From an uncultured Bacteroides sp. (GTDB lineage: Bacteria; Bacteroidota; Bacteroidia; Bacteroidales; Bacteroidaceae), in contig CABROZ010000073.1 of NCBI GenBank assembly GCA_902472795.1, forward strand, positions 1 through 11,175: DNA of 11,175 nucleotides, read 5' to 3'. The notes below the pieces were generated by a model. That model searched no databases, was not told where the DNA came from, and saw nothing but the letters and a program-made list of their open reading frames with translations. Below are positions 1 through 8,350 of this stretch, in pieces; position 1 is the stretch's first letter, and every line of letters begins with the position of its first letter. The position numbers and the translations under genes are program-made.

Positions 1-3
1 ACT

Positions 4-55
4 CCTTGTCAACTCGTCAACTTGTTACTCGTCAACTGCAACTTGAGCTTGCGAA
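4..55 (+). repeat. 52-bp inverted repeat, left copy (octamer leader array)
   Basis: This segment recurs in inverted orientation at 11107-11158 with one mismatch (C at 42 here, T in the other copy read in the same direction). It is itself built of short units that begin with CT and mostly end in AA: CTTGTCAA, CTCGTCAA, CTTGTTA, CTCGTCAA, CTGCAA, CTTGAG and CTTGCGAA. The 11-mer ACTCGTCAACT occurs twice, 15 bases apart. It ends 37 bases before the ATG at 93, so it lies in the leader or promoter region of the glycosidase gene. It is not a CRISPR repeat (no spacers), and no transposase gene is present. Its function is unknown. Confidence 0.9.
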
Positions 56-92
56 TTGAAAATCGACGAAGTCAAAGTTGAGTATATGATTT

Positions 93-1079
93 ATGAAGAA
101 GAAAGACATTGCAACTTTAATACTATATGCTGGGACAGGGGCATTGTTGCTTCTGTCCGGCTGTGCCGATGCACAGACTGTTTCGCAGCAGGACTATCTG
201 CGTTCCGGTTATTATACCCGTGGTATTGGTGTCTATCCGGGCAGTCCGAAAGAAGACTTTTCGCCCGAGTTGTTACCCGGGGGTGACCAATATCGCAACC
301 TGGCCCTTTTGCGGGCTACTTACCAGTCGTCGGCTTATGATTACAACCTGACATCACAGCTTTTGACAGACGGCATTGTGACCGACCAAGCCCCTCAGTA
401 TTTCGATCTTCGTACTGCCGAGAGCAGTGCTCCCAAGCGCGAAAGGGAGTGGATGATCGATGGCGGACCATACTCCCGCAACAGTGTGCGTGGTGAGGAT
501 GCCTTTTTCCTGTTCAGAATGCACAACTATAGCAAAACTGTCAGCCGTACAGTTGTCACCGGTACGTTGGTCTATGACAATAAGTTGGCTCAAGATGGTT
601 ACGAAATGACGTGGGAAGCATCGAACGACGGTACTGCGTGGACGGTGCTGGCGGTGAACCGCGGAAGTGGATTACCGGGTAAGGCTCGTAGCGGTAGGGT
701 GGAGGTGAACGATCCCAACAAGCAGACCGGTACTGTGACTATGCCCGTTCGTCAGTTGGAAGAAACCTTTTGCTTTCCCAATTCCGCTGTTTATTCTTCC
801 TATCGCATTCGTCTGCGGATGAAAGGCGCTTACGAGTGGACTTTCCACGAAGTAGAGTTTACCGATGACGATAGGCCGGTCGATTTGAAGCCCTCGCAGT
901 TTTTTACCAGTGTTTGGATGAGTGCCACGGCAGGTAAGGAATGGGTGAGTGTGGATTTAGGAACCCGGTCTGAATTCGACAAGGTGATTTTGCATTGGGT
1001 GAACAAGGGAAGATACAGACTTCGGACGATGCCCGAACGTGGCACGACGTTGCTTCATTGCCCGGCGGAACAGAGTTGA
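93..1079 (+). CDS. GH2 glycosidase lipoprotein, N-terminal fragment (frameshifted)
   Basis: This is the 5' part of a gene that continues in another frame at about 1010-3733. The ATG at 93 is the best start because it gives a lipoprotein signal: MKKK, a hydrophobic stretch, then the lipobox LLSG|C with the lipidated cysteine at residue 24. Residues about 60-305 carry discoidin-like (F5/8 type C) features, including NLALLRATYQSS and later VSVDLGTRSEFDKVILHW, which matches the core of such domains. After about residue 305 (HWVNKG) the frame runs through arginine-rich nonsense to a stop at 1079. The expected continuation (KIQTSDDARTW) is found in the frame of the next entry. The intact protein would be about 1,210 residues. 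As it stands, this product would be a secreted lipoprotein with an incomplete carbohydrate-binding domain and no catalytic part. The neighbouring DNA shows no SusC/SusD pair. Confidence 0.8.
   Translation: MKKKDIATLILYAGTGALLLLSGCADAQTVSQQDYLRSGYYTRGIGVYPGSPKEDFSPELLPGGDQYRNLALLRATYQSSAYDYNLTSQLLTDGIVTDQAPQYFDLRTAESSAPKREREWMIDGGPYSRNSVRGEDAFFLFRMHNYSKTVSRTVVTGTLVYDNKLAQDGYEMTWEASNDGTAWTVLAVNRGSGLPGKARSGRVEVNDPNKQTGTVTMPVRQLEETFCFPNSAVYSSYRIRLRMKGAYEWTFHEVEFTDDDRPVDLKPSQFFTSVWMSATAGKEWVSVDLGTRSEFDKVILHWVNKGRYRLRTMPERGTTLLHCPAEQS
995..1020 (+). other. Frameshift site in the GH2 gene
   Basis: Homology to discoidin domains passes from the frame of 93 (HWVNKG, ending about 1008-1010) to the frame of 995 (GKIQTSDD, from about 1007). 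The sequence behaves as if one base (or 4 or 7) is missing here: one extra base near 1009 would join the frames. The longest homopolymer at the site is three G, so simple slippage in a long run is not the explanation. There is no XXXYYYZ slippery heptamer in the required phase. Confidence 0.8.
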
Positions 1080-3733
1080 CGGACCGTGTAGCCGTTGATG
1101 GAAAAGCGCGTTATGTACGTATCTGTATGGATCGGTCCGCCGATGGAGAACGCTACATATTAAGTGAGTTGGAGGTAATGGGTAGGGGAGGACTTTTGCC
1201 ACAGGCGGTAGCCATGCCCCGGGCAGCAGATGGCAAACTGATTCTTTCGGGAGGCGGATGGCAGCTGCAGCGTGCTTCGGAGGTGAAGGCTGGAGGCGAG
1301 GAAATATCCTTGTCGGGCTATCGACCCGAGGTTTGGGTGACAGCTACCGTGCCGGGCACGGTATTGACTTCGTACAAGAATGTGGGAGCCCTGGCCGATC
1401 CGAACTATGCGGACAACCAGCTGATGATATCGGAGTCGTTCTTTAACTCCAATTTCTGGTATCGCAACGAGTTTCGGATGCCGCAGTCGTTCCGGCGCGA
1501 ACGGGTTTTCCTGAATTTCGACGGTATCAACTGGAAAGCCAATGTTTACCTGAACGGACAACAGGTAGGACGCATCGATGGTGCCTTTATCCGAGGCAGG
1601 TTCGACGTGACGGACTGTATGAAGGAAGGGACAAACGTTCTGGTTGTAGAAATCATCAAGAATGAACATATTGGTGCCGTGAAGGAGAAGAACAAGCAGA
1701 GTACGGACTTCAATGGCGGTATCCTTGGTGCGGACAATCCTACTTTCCATGCCACCATCGGCTGGGACTGGATACCGACCGTACGCGGACGAAACATCGG
1801 CATCTGGAACGATGTGTATCTGACTACTACGGGACAGGTTACTGTTCAGGATCCTTACGTCCGGACTCTATTGGCATTGCCCGATACGACACAGGCCCGG
1901 CTACGAGCCGAAGTGGTGGTAAAAAACCACGATGATAAGGCGGTGACAGGAGTTCTGTCGGGAAAAATAGGCGATATACACTTTGAACAGCCTGTCAGCT
2001 TGCAGGCCGGTGAGGAACGGACGGTTGTATTCGATGCCGATCGTTTTTCACAGCTCTGTGTGCAGCACCCGCGTCTGTGGTGGCCCAACGGTTATGGCAC
2101 ACCTTATCTGTACGATGCAAACTTTACGTTCAAGGTAAAAGAGGAAATATCCGATACCCGTGATTTCAAAGTCGGCATCCGTCAGATGACGTTCGATGAG
2201 AAGGAGGGCGTACTGAACCTCTACATCAACGGTCGCCGCTTCATCGGTCGTGGTGGTAACTGGGGCTTCAGTGAATCGAACCTGAATTACCGGGGTCGTG
2301 AATACGAGACGGCTGTAGCCTATCATGCTGACATGAACTTCACCATGCTTCGCAACTGGGTAGGCATGATTGGCGATGAAGAACTGTATGACGCCTGCGA
2401 CCGATACGGCATCATGATCTGGCAGGACTTCTGGCTGGCCAATCCTGCCGACGGTCCCGATCCATCCGACCCGGACATGTTCATAGCCAATGCCAAGGAC
2501 TATGTGAAGCGCATTCGCAATCATGCCTCGCTTGCTTTGTATTGCGGTCGTAACGAAGGCTTTCCACCCGATGTCCTCGACAAGGCTTTGCGCCGCATCG
2601 TACAGGAAGAACATCCGGAACTTCTTTACATTTCCAGTTCGGCTGACGACGTAGTGAGCGGACATGGCCCATATCGTATGCTGCCTGCCAAAACCTACTT
2701 TACATTGGAGACCGGCAACGATAAGTTCCACAGCGAACGTGGCATGCCCAACGTACTGACCTATGACAGTTTCCTTCGTACCTATTCGCCCGAAGGCATC
2801 TGGCCCCAGTCCGACCAGTGGGGTATGCACGACTATACGTTAGAGGGAGCGCAAGGGGCTGCGTCTTTCAACGAAATCATCGCTTTGGGGTACGGACAAC
2901 CACAGAGTGCCAAAGAATTTGCCGATTTGGCTCAGTGGGTGAATTACGACGGTCACCGCAGTCTCTTCGAGTCGCGCAGCAAGAACCGCATGGGACTGTT
3001 GATGTGGATGAGTCATCCGTGCTGGCCTTCAATGGTATGGCAGACGTATGACTATTATTTCGAACCTACTGCAGCTTACTTTGCCATCAAGAAGGCTTCC
3101 GAACCGTTGCACATCCAGTGGAATCCTGCTACCGACGATGTAGAAGTGGCGAACTACCATGCCGGTCGGCGTCCTGCTCTGAAGGCTCGTGCACAGCTGT
3201 TCCATATGAACGGTACCGTAGCCTGGGAGAAGGAAGTCGAAGTAGATAGCCGCGAAGATACGACCGAGAAGTGCATCCGATTGCAGTTTCCCGATGCTTT
3301 GAGTCCGGTGCATTTCATCAGGCTGACGCTGGAAGACGATGGAAAGACTGTTTCCGAGAATTTCTATCATCGCAGCAAGACCGAGAATAATTATCAGGCT
3401 CTGAAACAGCTTCCGAAGATATCCTTGCATACGCAGCCCGAATATATGAAAGCAGATGACGGCGAATGGACCGCACGTATCATGGTTGAAAATCGGACCG
3501 CCTCTCCGGCTCTGATGGTCCGGCTGAATGTGGCAGGCGATCAGGATGGATTGCAGTTCTTGCCTATTTTCTATTCCGACAATTATTTCTCCCTGATGCC
3601 GGGTGAAAAGAAAGTTGTATGTGTACGTTGGAAGGACGAAGATACCCGTGGAAACAGGCCCTTGTTGCAGGTATCCGGTTACAATGTAACAGAAACCATT
3701 ACTTCGTTACGCAAGTTTATTGAAAGGCCGTAG
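995..3733 (+). CDS. GH2 beta-mannosidase / exo-beta-glucosaminidase-like, catalytic fragment
   Basis: This is the 3' part of the frameshifted glycosidase gene. The open frame begins after a stop at 971-973. TTG at 995 is only its first possible start, and ATG at 1127 is the first ATG. Neither gives a signal peptide, so this fragment alone would be cytoplasmic or not made. Numbered from 995: residues 5-65 finish a discoidin domain (KIQTSDDARTW to ILSELEVMGRGG), about 80-280 form the GH2 sugar-binding jelly roll, about 285-390 an Ig-like domain, about 400-690 the TIM barrel, and the rest C-terminal Ig-like domains. The general acid/base is probably Glu521 in CGRNEG. The nucleophile is probably Glu581 in FHSERG. 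Domain order and the NE/SE motifs fit retaining GH2 enzymes of the beta-mannosidase and CsxA-type exo-beta-glucosaminidase branch, acting on mannosides or glucosaminides. The exact substrate cannot be decided from sequence. The frame is undamaged for 900 codons, so any break is recent or is a sequencing error. Confidence 0.85.
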   Translation: MGEQGKIQTSDDARTWHDVASLPGGTELTDRVAVDGKARYVRICMDRSADGERYILSELEVMGRGGLLPQAVAMPRAADGKLILSGGGWQLQRASEVKAGGEEISLSGYRPEVWVTATVPGTVLTSYKNVGALADPNYADNQLMISESFFNSNFWYRNEFRMPQSFRRERVFLNFDGINWKANVYLNGQQVGRIDGAFIRGRFDVTDCMKEGTNVLVVEIIKNEHIGAVKEKNKQSTDFNGGILGADNPTFHATIGWDWIPTVRGRNIGIWNDVYLTTTGQVTVQDPYVRTLLALPDTTQARLRAEVVVKNHDDKAVTGVLSGKIGDIHFEQPVSLQAGEERTVVFDADRFSQLCVQHPRLWWPNGYGTPYLYDANFTFKVKEEISDTRDFKVGIRQMTFDEKEGVLNLYINGRRFIGRGGNWGFSESNLNYRGREYETAVAYHADMNFTMLRNWVGMIGDEELYDACDRYGIMIWQDFWLANPADGPDPSDPDMFIANAKDYVKRIRNHASLALYCGRNEGFPPDVLDKALRRIVQEEHPELLYISSSADDVVSGHGPYRMLPAKTYFTLETGNDKFHSERGMPNVLTYDSFLRTYSPEGIWPQSDQWGMHDYTLEGAQGAASFNEIIALGYGQPQSAKEFADLAQWVNYDGHRSLFESRSKNRMGLLMWMSHPCWPSMVWQTYDYYFEPTAAYFAIKKASEPLHIQWNPATDDVEVANYHAGRRPALKARAQLFHMNGTVAWEKEVEVDSREDTTEKCIRLQFPDALSPVHFIRLTLEDDGKTVSENFYHRSKTENNYQALKQLPKISLHTQPEYMKADDGEWTARIMVENRTASPALMVRLNVAGDQDGLQFLPIFYSDNYFSLMPGEKKVVCVRWKDEDTRGNRPLLQVSGYNVTETITSLRKFIERP

Positions 3734-5383
3734 TCAAGAAGTTGGAATCTCTTCTTCCACAATGCTTTTGAACTGCCCCCAGACCGAATGGTTGCGATAG
3801 ATGGAGCGGCAGCCTAAAGGTACATGAAGGGTACAGCGCTCAAACAGTTGTTCGGCTCCGGCAAATGTCTCAGTCTGGCACACAGGGGGGAAGTCTGCGG
3901 CTTTGACATACAGGTGTTGCAGGGAAGAACAGCCCTCAAAACAGTATTCAGACAGATAGGCTGTGGTTGCTCCCAATGTCAGGGACTGCAATTGCAGACA
4001 GTGCTGGAAACATGCGTGGGGAATGAGGCTGACATTATCGGGCAAGACCATGCTTCTTATGGCAGAAGAGGCAAAGGCCTCTTGTCCGATGTTTTTCACG
4101 GAAAGGGGCAGCTCGATGTGCTGTAGCCGGCTGCTGAAGAAAGCATATTCTCCGATTGCTGTGACAGTGGAAGGAACTTGGAATGTTTCCTCCGTTTTTC
4201 CCTCCGGATACCATATCAGCTTAGTCATTTCCCGGTCGTATAAGATGCCATTGTCGCACTTGAAGGCCGGATTGTCAGCTGGAATATCCATGACGGAAAG
4301 TTTCGTACATCCTTCCGAAGGCATAAGCTGAGCCAGAGACGGTGAAAAGTGAAGGACGGACAAAGACAAACAGTTTTCGAAGGCATTTCTTTCGACAGTC
4401 GTTACGCCTACGGGCAAGGTCAGTTCCTGTAGCCAGATGCAGTTGGCAAACATCCCCTGGCCGACGGTGTTGTCTGCAGTGAAACGCTGTCCGTCGTAGC
4501 TTGAACCGCCTGCAACAATGGTTGCATCGTTCAAGTTAAGATACTGCAGTCTTCCGTTGGTACTCTCTCCACTAATATCTGTTCCCATAATGTCGCGCAG
4601 GTAACGGATGTCTGTTCCGTTCAGCGGACCGGATATGTTGAGGGTCGTAAACTGATATTTTTCCTGTTCTCCGATTGCTTCATCCAGCGTTCCGGCCTCT
4701 GTCAGTACCACGGCTTCGCCGGTCTGGAACTGATACGCTTTGCTTCGTGTCTCGCCAATCGAATTAGCTGCATAGGCTTGTATGTAGTAAGTGATTCCTA
4801 ATTGCAGGTTGCTGATGCGTGCTCTCCAGCGGTCATCAGTCGGAGTTTCCAGTACGATCTGTTGTTCCTGTTCATCGGCTTCAGAATGGAAGTAGAATCC
4901 GGTAGAAGTAATGGCTTCTCCTCCATCGTCCAGAATTTCATATTCTAAAGTGATGCTGAGCGGCCCCTGGTTAAGCATCTTCAGTTCACTCACGACGGGT
5001 GCAATGTTAGGGGCTGTTTCAAAGCTCATGGTCTCGCTGCTAACGGTGCTGTATTTGTTTCCGGCTTCCAGCCGATAATAGTAAGTGCTTCCCGCTTGCA
5101 GGTTGGTCAGCAGGGTCGATACATCCTGTTCTTCGGTGACGGATATGCTGACCGATTCTGTCATTTCAGGGGTAAGCCCGTATCTGAACTGAATGCTGTT
5201 CACTGTACCTTCAGCGTTCGGAACGACCTTACCGGACAGCAGGGCACTTGTGCGTGTGATGTCCTTCGCCGGGTTTATGCTGACCGATGGAGGCAGGCTC
5301 ATCGGTCTTTCATCCTTGTTACAGGAAATCAGCAGCAACACTACTAATAATAAGTAAATGTATGTACGGAAACGTGTGGTCAT
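3734..5383 (-). CDS. FN3 and BspA-type LRR surface lipoprotein
   Basis: A 549-residue lipoprotein. The signal ends in the lipobox LLIS|C, with Cys21 lipidated. The next residues, NKDE, give a K-(D/E)2 pattern known in Bacteroidota as a lipoprotein export signal to the outer face of the outer membrane. Residues about 31-124 and 126-222 look like two fibronectin type III domains (SALLSGKV, YYYRLEAGNKY, TYYIQAYAANSIGET). Residues about 305-545 are BspA-like leucine-rich repeats, shown by AF..C..L..L units, the block DNGILYDREMTKLIWYPEG, and the usual ending CTLHVPLGCRSIY. Such proteins usually mediate adhesion or protein binding, and no catalytic motif is seen. It is the last gene of the three-gene operon, 13 bases after the barrel gene. 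Its TGA stop directly abuts the TAG of the convergent GH2 gene. The partner it binds is unknown. Confidence 0.9.
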   Translation of the reverse strand: MTTRFRTYIYLLLVVLLLISCNKDERPMSLPPSVSINPAKDITRTSALLSGKVVPNAEGTVNSIQFRYGLTPEMTESVSISVTEEQDVSTLLTNLQAGSTYYYRLEAGNKYSTVSSETMSFETAPNIAPVVSELKMLNQGPLSITLEYEILDDGGEAITSTGFYFHSEADEQEQQIVLETPTDDRWRARISNLQLGITYYIQAYAANSIGETRSKAYQFQTGEAVVLTEAGTLDEAIGEQEKYQFTTLNISGPLNGTDIRYLRDIMGTDISGESTNGRLQYLNLNDATIVAGGSSYDGQRFTADNTVGQGMFANCIWLQELTLPVGVTTVERNAFENCLSLSVLHFSPSLAQLMPSEGCTKLSVMDIPADNPAFKCDNGILYDREMTKLIWYPEGKTEETFQVPSTVTAIGEYAFFSSRLQHIELPLSVKNIGQEAFASSAIRSMVLPDNVSLIPHACFQHCLQLQSLTLGATTAYLSEYCFEGCSSLQHLYVKAADFPPVCQTETFAGAEQLFERCTLHVPLGCRSIYRNHSVWGQFKSIVEEEIPTS

Positions 5384-5396
5384 TGGTCGAAAAAGT

Positions 5397-6383
5397 TTAG
5401 AAGTTAATACCCACTCCGACGGCGGCTTCCCAGTATCGGAAACGGATGGTCATTACGCCCGCAGATACTACCATCCGTCGGAAGCGGTAAAGGCCACCGG
5501 CTTCGGCACTGATACCCCGGTAGGAAAAATCGGTGTTCAGCAATTGTGTGCCGTTGTTTTGTTCCCAGGCTACATCCCGTTGTCCGTAGCCCAGCCCCTC
5601 GTAGATGCAGAAGTCGGCTATCAGCCGGTGCATACCTCCGGCCATCAGCATCCAGCGTCCTTTCTCAGTTCGTCCGGTGTAGTAGGGGGCTTCGTCCGTT
5701 CCGGGCAGCGTGCCGTTGCGGTCGCATTCGCCTTGTGTATTTGGCATCCTGTGGAAATCTTTCTGCACCAGCAGGTAAGCACCGTGTCGTCTCATCAGTG
5801 CCAGGCGCAGTCCGGCCGAAGGCCCATCGGCCTGTATGCCTGCATTGAGCAGTACGAGTCGGCGCCAGGGTTCCCGTGGTCGTCGAAGTCGTTGAGGCGG
5901 AAGGGGCAGCAAATGGTTGGTCAGGTGCAGAGAGGTATCGGGTTGTACGGGCCGGTTTTCAAGCGTTGGCATTTCTATCGGATACTGATACCCGAGTGGA
6001 GGTGTCAGGATGAGTTCGTAAGTCATGCGTGATTCGAGCGGTGTCGGAAAGCGGTAGTCGCGCAACACTCCCCATTGCGGATGCTTGATGGTGAGCAACA
6101 CACTGCCTTTGGGCAGATAGAGCCAGATTTCTCCGATGTCGTTTTTGCGTTTTACGATGCCCAAGGGAGAAGAAAATGCAAAATCCTTGTCGCCCACTAC
6201 TTTAATCAGGGCACAGGCTTCATCGTTCAGGTCGCGCACCGGGTCAATGTAGGCAGAGATGTCATTGGGCAGTATGCGGAACCGACGTACCGTGAACTCC
6301 TGTGCTGAAACTTTTTCTGCGGATGCAAGCAGCAGAAAGCCTGTCAGCAGACAGAACAACAGGGCGGATGAGAAACGTTTCAT
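5397..6383 (-). CDS. Secreted PEGA-like domain protein with outer-membrane beta-barrel
   Basis: A 328-residue protein with a Sec signal peptide, probably cleaved after KVSA (residue 27). Residues about 29-126 form a small beta domain (FTVRRFRILPNDISAY, CALIKVVG, GEIWLYLPKGSV, HPQWGVLRDYRFP) that recurs in many Bacteroides envelope proteins and resembles PEGA domains. A proline-rich linker (about 137-173) follows. The last 150 residues have alternating beta strands rich in aromatic and glycine residues, and the chain ends in a phenylalanine (GVGINF), as expected for an outer-membrane barrel. A barrel this short would be about eight strands, so more likely an anchor or small receptor than a transporter. 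Its start codon overlaps the stop of the WG-repeat gene by four bases (ATGA), which suggests translational coupling and roughly equal amounts of the two proteins. The barrel assignment is an inference from composition and C-terminus. Confidence 0.8.
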   Translation of the reverse strand: MKRFSSALLFCLLTGFLLLASAEKVSAQEFTVRRFRILPNDISAYIDPVRDLNDEACALIKVVGDKDFAFSSPLGIVKRKNDIGEIWLYLPKGSVLLTIKHPQWGVLRDYRFPTPLESRMTYELILTPPLGYQYPIEMPTLENRPVQPDTSLHLTNHLLPLPPQRLRRPREPWRRLVLLNAGIQADGPSAGLRLALMRRHGAYLLVQKDFHRMPNTQGECDRNGTLPGTDEAPYYTGRTEKGRWMLMAGGMHRLIADFCIYEGLGYGQRDVAWEQNNGTQLLNTDFSYRGISAEAGGLYRFRRMVVSAGVMTIRFRYWEAAVGVGINF

Positions 6384-8236
6384 TGCAGGTTGAAGTTATG
6401 AATGTTGAATATTTCGTCCTCAGGCAGTGGGGTATGATCGGCTTGCATACGGGGCTGCCAGGTACGTACATGAATTTTTGGGGCCGTTTCGTCGCGGAAG
6501 TCCCAAAGCAGGAACAGATAGCCGTCGTCGGAGTAGAGGTCGGAGCGGTATTTCTGTCTCAGGCTTACGCCGTAAATGCCTTTCATGGTAGGATGGCGCA
6601 TGATGTGGAAATCACTGAACCGGACATCGATGCTTTGGTTGGCTTGGAACACCTGTTTCAGCCGGTCTAGGTATTGCCGTTTGCTCTTGACGTTATAGAC
6701 TACCTGCGCAGGCGACAGGTAGCTGGTCTCCTGCTGCGAAGTATGTACTACGGTGCCCACTACTATGAGGGCATTTTCGCTGAACAACTGTTCCAGAAAG
6801 TCAATGTCTTTGGTCGTGTACGATGTGCGCAGATGCTCCACATAGTTCAGAATCATTTGTCTGTTTTCGGCATCTTTTTCGTCCAGTTTTCCCGATACTA
6901 CTTTGATTGCCTCCTGGTAGAAAGGATGCTGTCTGCTCACTTTCCTCCAGTCCTGGTTCGCTATGTGACTCGTGGTTTGGGTCGTTTCTCCAGTTGCGGT
7001 CGCATTGGTTTCCTGTGGCTGCGTTTTCTGCTCTCCGACGGTATCCGTACGGTTTGCCATATCCTTCTGCTGTTTCTGGCTGCTATTTGTTGTCGCTCGT
7101 TCTATCAGGAAAAGCTGAGGACACAAACGGCTGGCTGTCGGATCCTCAGCGATGAAAGCATAAGTCGTTTCACTGTATGGATTCCCTTCTGCATCGATCA
7201 GCAGATACCGGTCATTCAGCCGTGCTACGGCAAGGTCATTCCTGTAATAATGTCCGATGGAATCGTATTGAAAGCGGACGGTTGTCGGGGTTTGGGGATT
7301 GAGTATGCCCCATTGTCCGTTTTTACAGGCTGCCACGAGTCGGTTGCCGGCCGAGTGGATGTTTTCGTAAACGGTCGGGACCAGTGGCTGCCCCTGGCGG
7401 TCAATGACGCCCATACCTTCCTTGGTTTTCACAACAGCCATGCCATGGCTGTATGGCAAAGCCAGACAGACGTTGTCGGGCAGGTACAGTTCCGGATCTC
7501 CCTGTTGGTTCAGATAACCGAAATGACAGGCTCCCAGTTCGCAAAACAGAAGGCGGGCATCGGACAGTCCGGTGTCGAGCAGCGAGTTGGACAGTCGGAT
7601 GGCCGTCTCTATCTTTCCGTCTCGGTCAATCAGCAGGTAGCCGGTCTGTCCCTGGCTGTTGCTGTTTCCGGTCAGCGCCAGCCCTTCGTGGAAATCGTAT
7701 GCCCGGTCGTAAATGGGAGGAATGACGATGTTTCCCTTTGTATCCATATATCCGTATTTCCCGTTTGCGGTGGCAAACAGGGCACGTCCCTCGCTGAAGT
7801 TGTGCATCCGTACAATGTCGTATTGCGGATATTGGGCGGTGGAGGCTACGTTGTTCCCCTCTTTGTCAATCAGCAGAATCGGTGCGTCTGGCGATTCTTG
7901 CGCAAGTGTCACGTCCTCGAAGAAATGACCGATGCGGGAGAAGCTGCGTTGGCTGACGGGGTGTGAAGGGTCGTTCAATGTGTAGAGTCGGAAGCGTCCT
8001 TCTTCATCCGCCAGGCTGAACATGCCGCCTATCAGGGCTGAAGGCTGCTGGCCGAAGCTTTCGCCAGGTAGCAAAACGGTACCGTCGGCTGCTATCAGTC
8101 CCCATGATGCACCGTCGTTGCTGAACGGAAGTGCTTCAACGGGATCGGTTTCCCGATTGTGGCAGGCCGACAGGAAAAGAATACAGACGAACAGGTTGAA
8201 CCAAAGGATACGGGATGTATGGTCGGGTTGTTGCAT
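6380..8236 (-). CDS. WG-repeat lipoprotein with C-terminal NTF2-like domain
   Basis: A 618-residue lipoprotein. I chose ATG at 8236. The longer frame starts at TTG 8263, which lies inside the probable promoter -7 element, and it only adds nine polar residues ahead of the signal. From the ATG the signal ends in the lipobox FLSA|C (Cys25). Residues about 43-360 hold degenerate WG (KWG) repeats: SWGLIAADGTV, KYGYMDTKGNIVIPPIYD, GMGVIDRQGQPLVPTVYE, QWGILNPQ. A low-complexity Thr/Gln/Asn linker lies at about 382-428. Residues about 435-600 look like an NTF2/SnoaL-fold domain (FLEQLFSENALIVVG, GYLFLLWDF, KIHVRTWQP). WG repeats are known as ligand or surface interaction modules, and no active site is evident. 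It is the first gene of the operon, with its own promoter, and is coupled to the downstream barrel gene by an ATGA overlap. That coupling makes the two products likely partners at the outer membrane. Confidence 0.85.
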   Translation of the reverse strand: MQQPDHTSRILWFNLFVCILFLSACHNRETDPVEALPFSNDGASWGLIAADGTVLLPGESFGQQPSALIGGMFSLADEEGRFRLYTLNDPSHPVSQRSFSRIGHFFEDVTLAQESPDAPILLIDKEGNNVASTAQYPQYDIVRMHNFSEGRALFATANGKYGYMDTKGNIVIPPIYDRAYDFHEGLALTGNSNSQGQTGYLLIDRDGKIETAIRLSNSLLDTGLSDARLLFCELGACHFGYLNQQGDPELYLPDNVCLALPYSHGMAVVKTKEGMGVIDRQGQPLVPTVYENIHSAGNRLVAACKNGQWGILNPQTPTTVRFQYDSIGHYYRNDLAVARLNDRYLLIDAEGNPYSETTYAFIAEDPTASRLCPQLFLIERATTNSSQKQQKDMANRTDTVGEQKTQPQETNATATGETTQTTSHIANQDWRKVSRQHPFYQEAIKVVSGKLDEKDAENRQMILNYVEHLRTSYTTKDIDFLEQLFSENALIVVGTVVHTSQQETSYLSPAQVVYNVKSKRQYLDRLKQVFQANQSIDVRFSDFHIMRHPTMKGIYGVSLRQKYRSDLYSDDGYLFLLWDFRDETAPKIHVRTWQPRMQADHTPLPEDEIFNIHNFNLQ

Positions 8237-8260
8237 AGGTCTATAATTGTTATGTGACAG

Positions 8261-8268
8261 CAAAGATA
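8261..8268 (-). promoter_or_regulatory. Bacteroides-type -7 promoter element
   Basis: The minus strand reads TATCTTTG, an exact match to the Bacteroides primary sigma -7 consensus TAnnTTTG. It lies 24 bases upstream of ATG 8236, which would place transcription start near 8254 and give a leader of roughly 18 bases. No clear TTG is present at the -33 position. It would drive the operon 8236 to 3734. Confidence 0.6.
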
Positions 8269-8277
8269 ACTTAAAAT

Positions 8278-8331
8278 GAGATGCCTATCCTTCTTTCTCC
8301 CGGAAAAATGAAGAAAGGAAGATGGCATCTC
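8278..8331 (-). terminator. Hairpin terminator after the fimbrillin-like gene
   Basis: GAGATGCC at 8278-8285 pairs perfectly with GGCATCTC at 8324-8331. Pairing continues inward through about ten more bases of each arm with small mismatches, because a CT-rich arm faces a GA-rich arm. The stem is therefore close to 20 bp. On the minus strand it begins 19 bases after the stop at 8351 and is followed by ATTTTAAG, a weak U-tract. It separates the fimbrillin-like gene from the next promoter. Confidence 0.65.
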
Positions 8332-8350
8332 CCTACCAGTTAATGCAACG

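Noticed and set aside
995..1079. Programmed -1 ribosomal frameshift joining the GH2 fragments
   Set aside because: No XXXYYYZ heptamer exists in the correct phase. A mutation or sequence error is the simpler reading.
2048..2830. 260-codon open frame on the minus strand inside the GH2 gene
   Set aside because: It is antisense to the catalytic barrel, which has strong family motifs. No start context or domain supports it.
5358..6032. 224-codon open frame on the plus strand opposite the barrel gene
   Set aside because: It is antisense shadow coding with no signal, domain or plausible context.
6674..7966. 430-codon open frame on the plus strand, opposite the WG-repeat gene
   Set aside because: It lies wholly antisense to a well-supported lipoprotein gene, its translation shows no recognisable domain, and long antisense frames are common in DNA of this composition.
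8237..8263. Upstream TTG start extending the WG-repeat lipoprotein by nine residues
   Set aside because: The TTG belongs to the exact TAnnTTTG promoter element, and ATG 8236 gives a normal lipoprotein signal.
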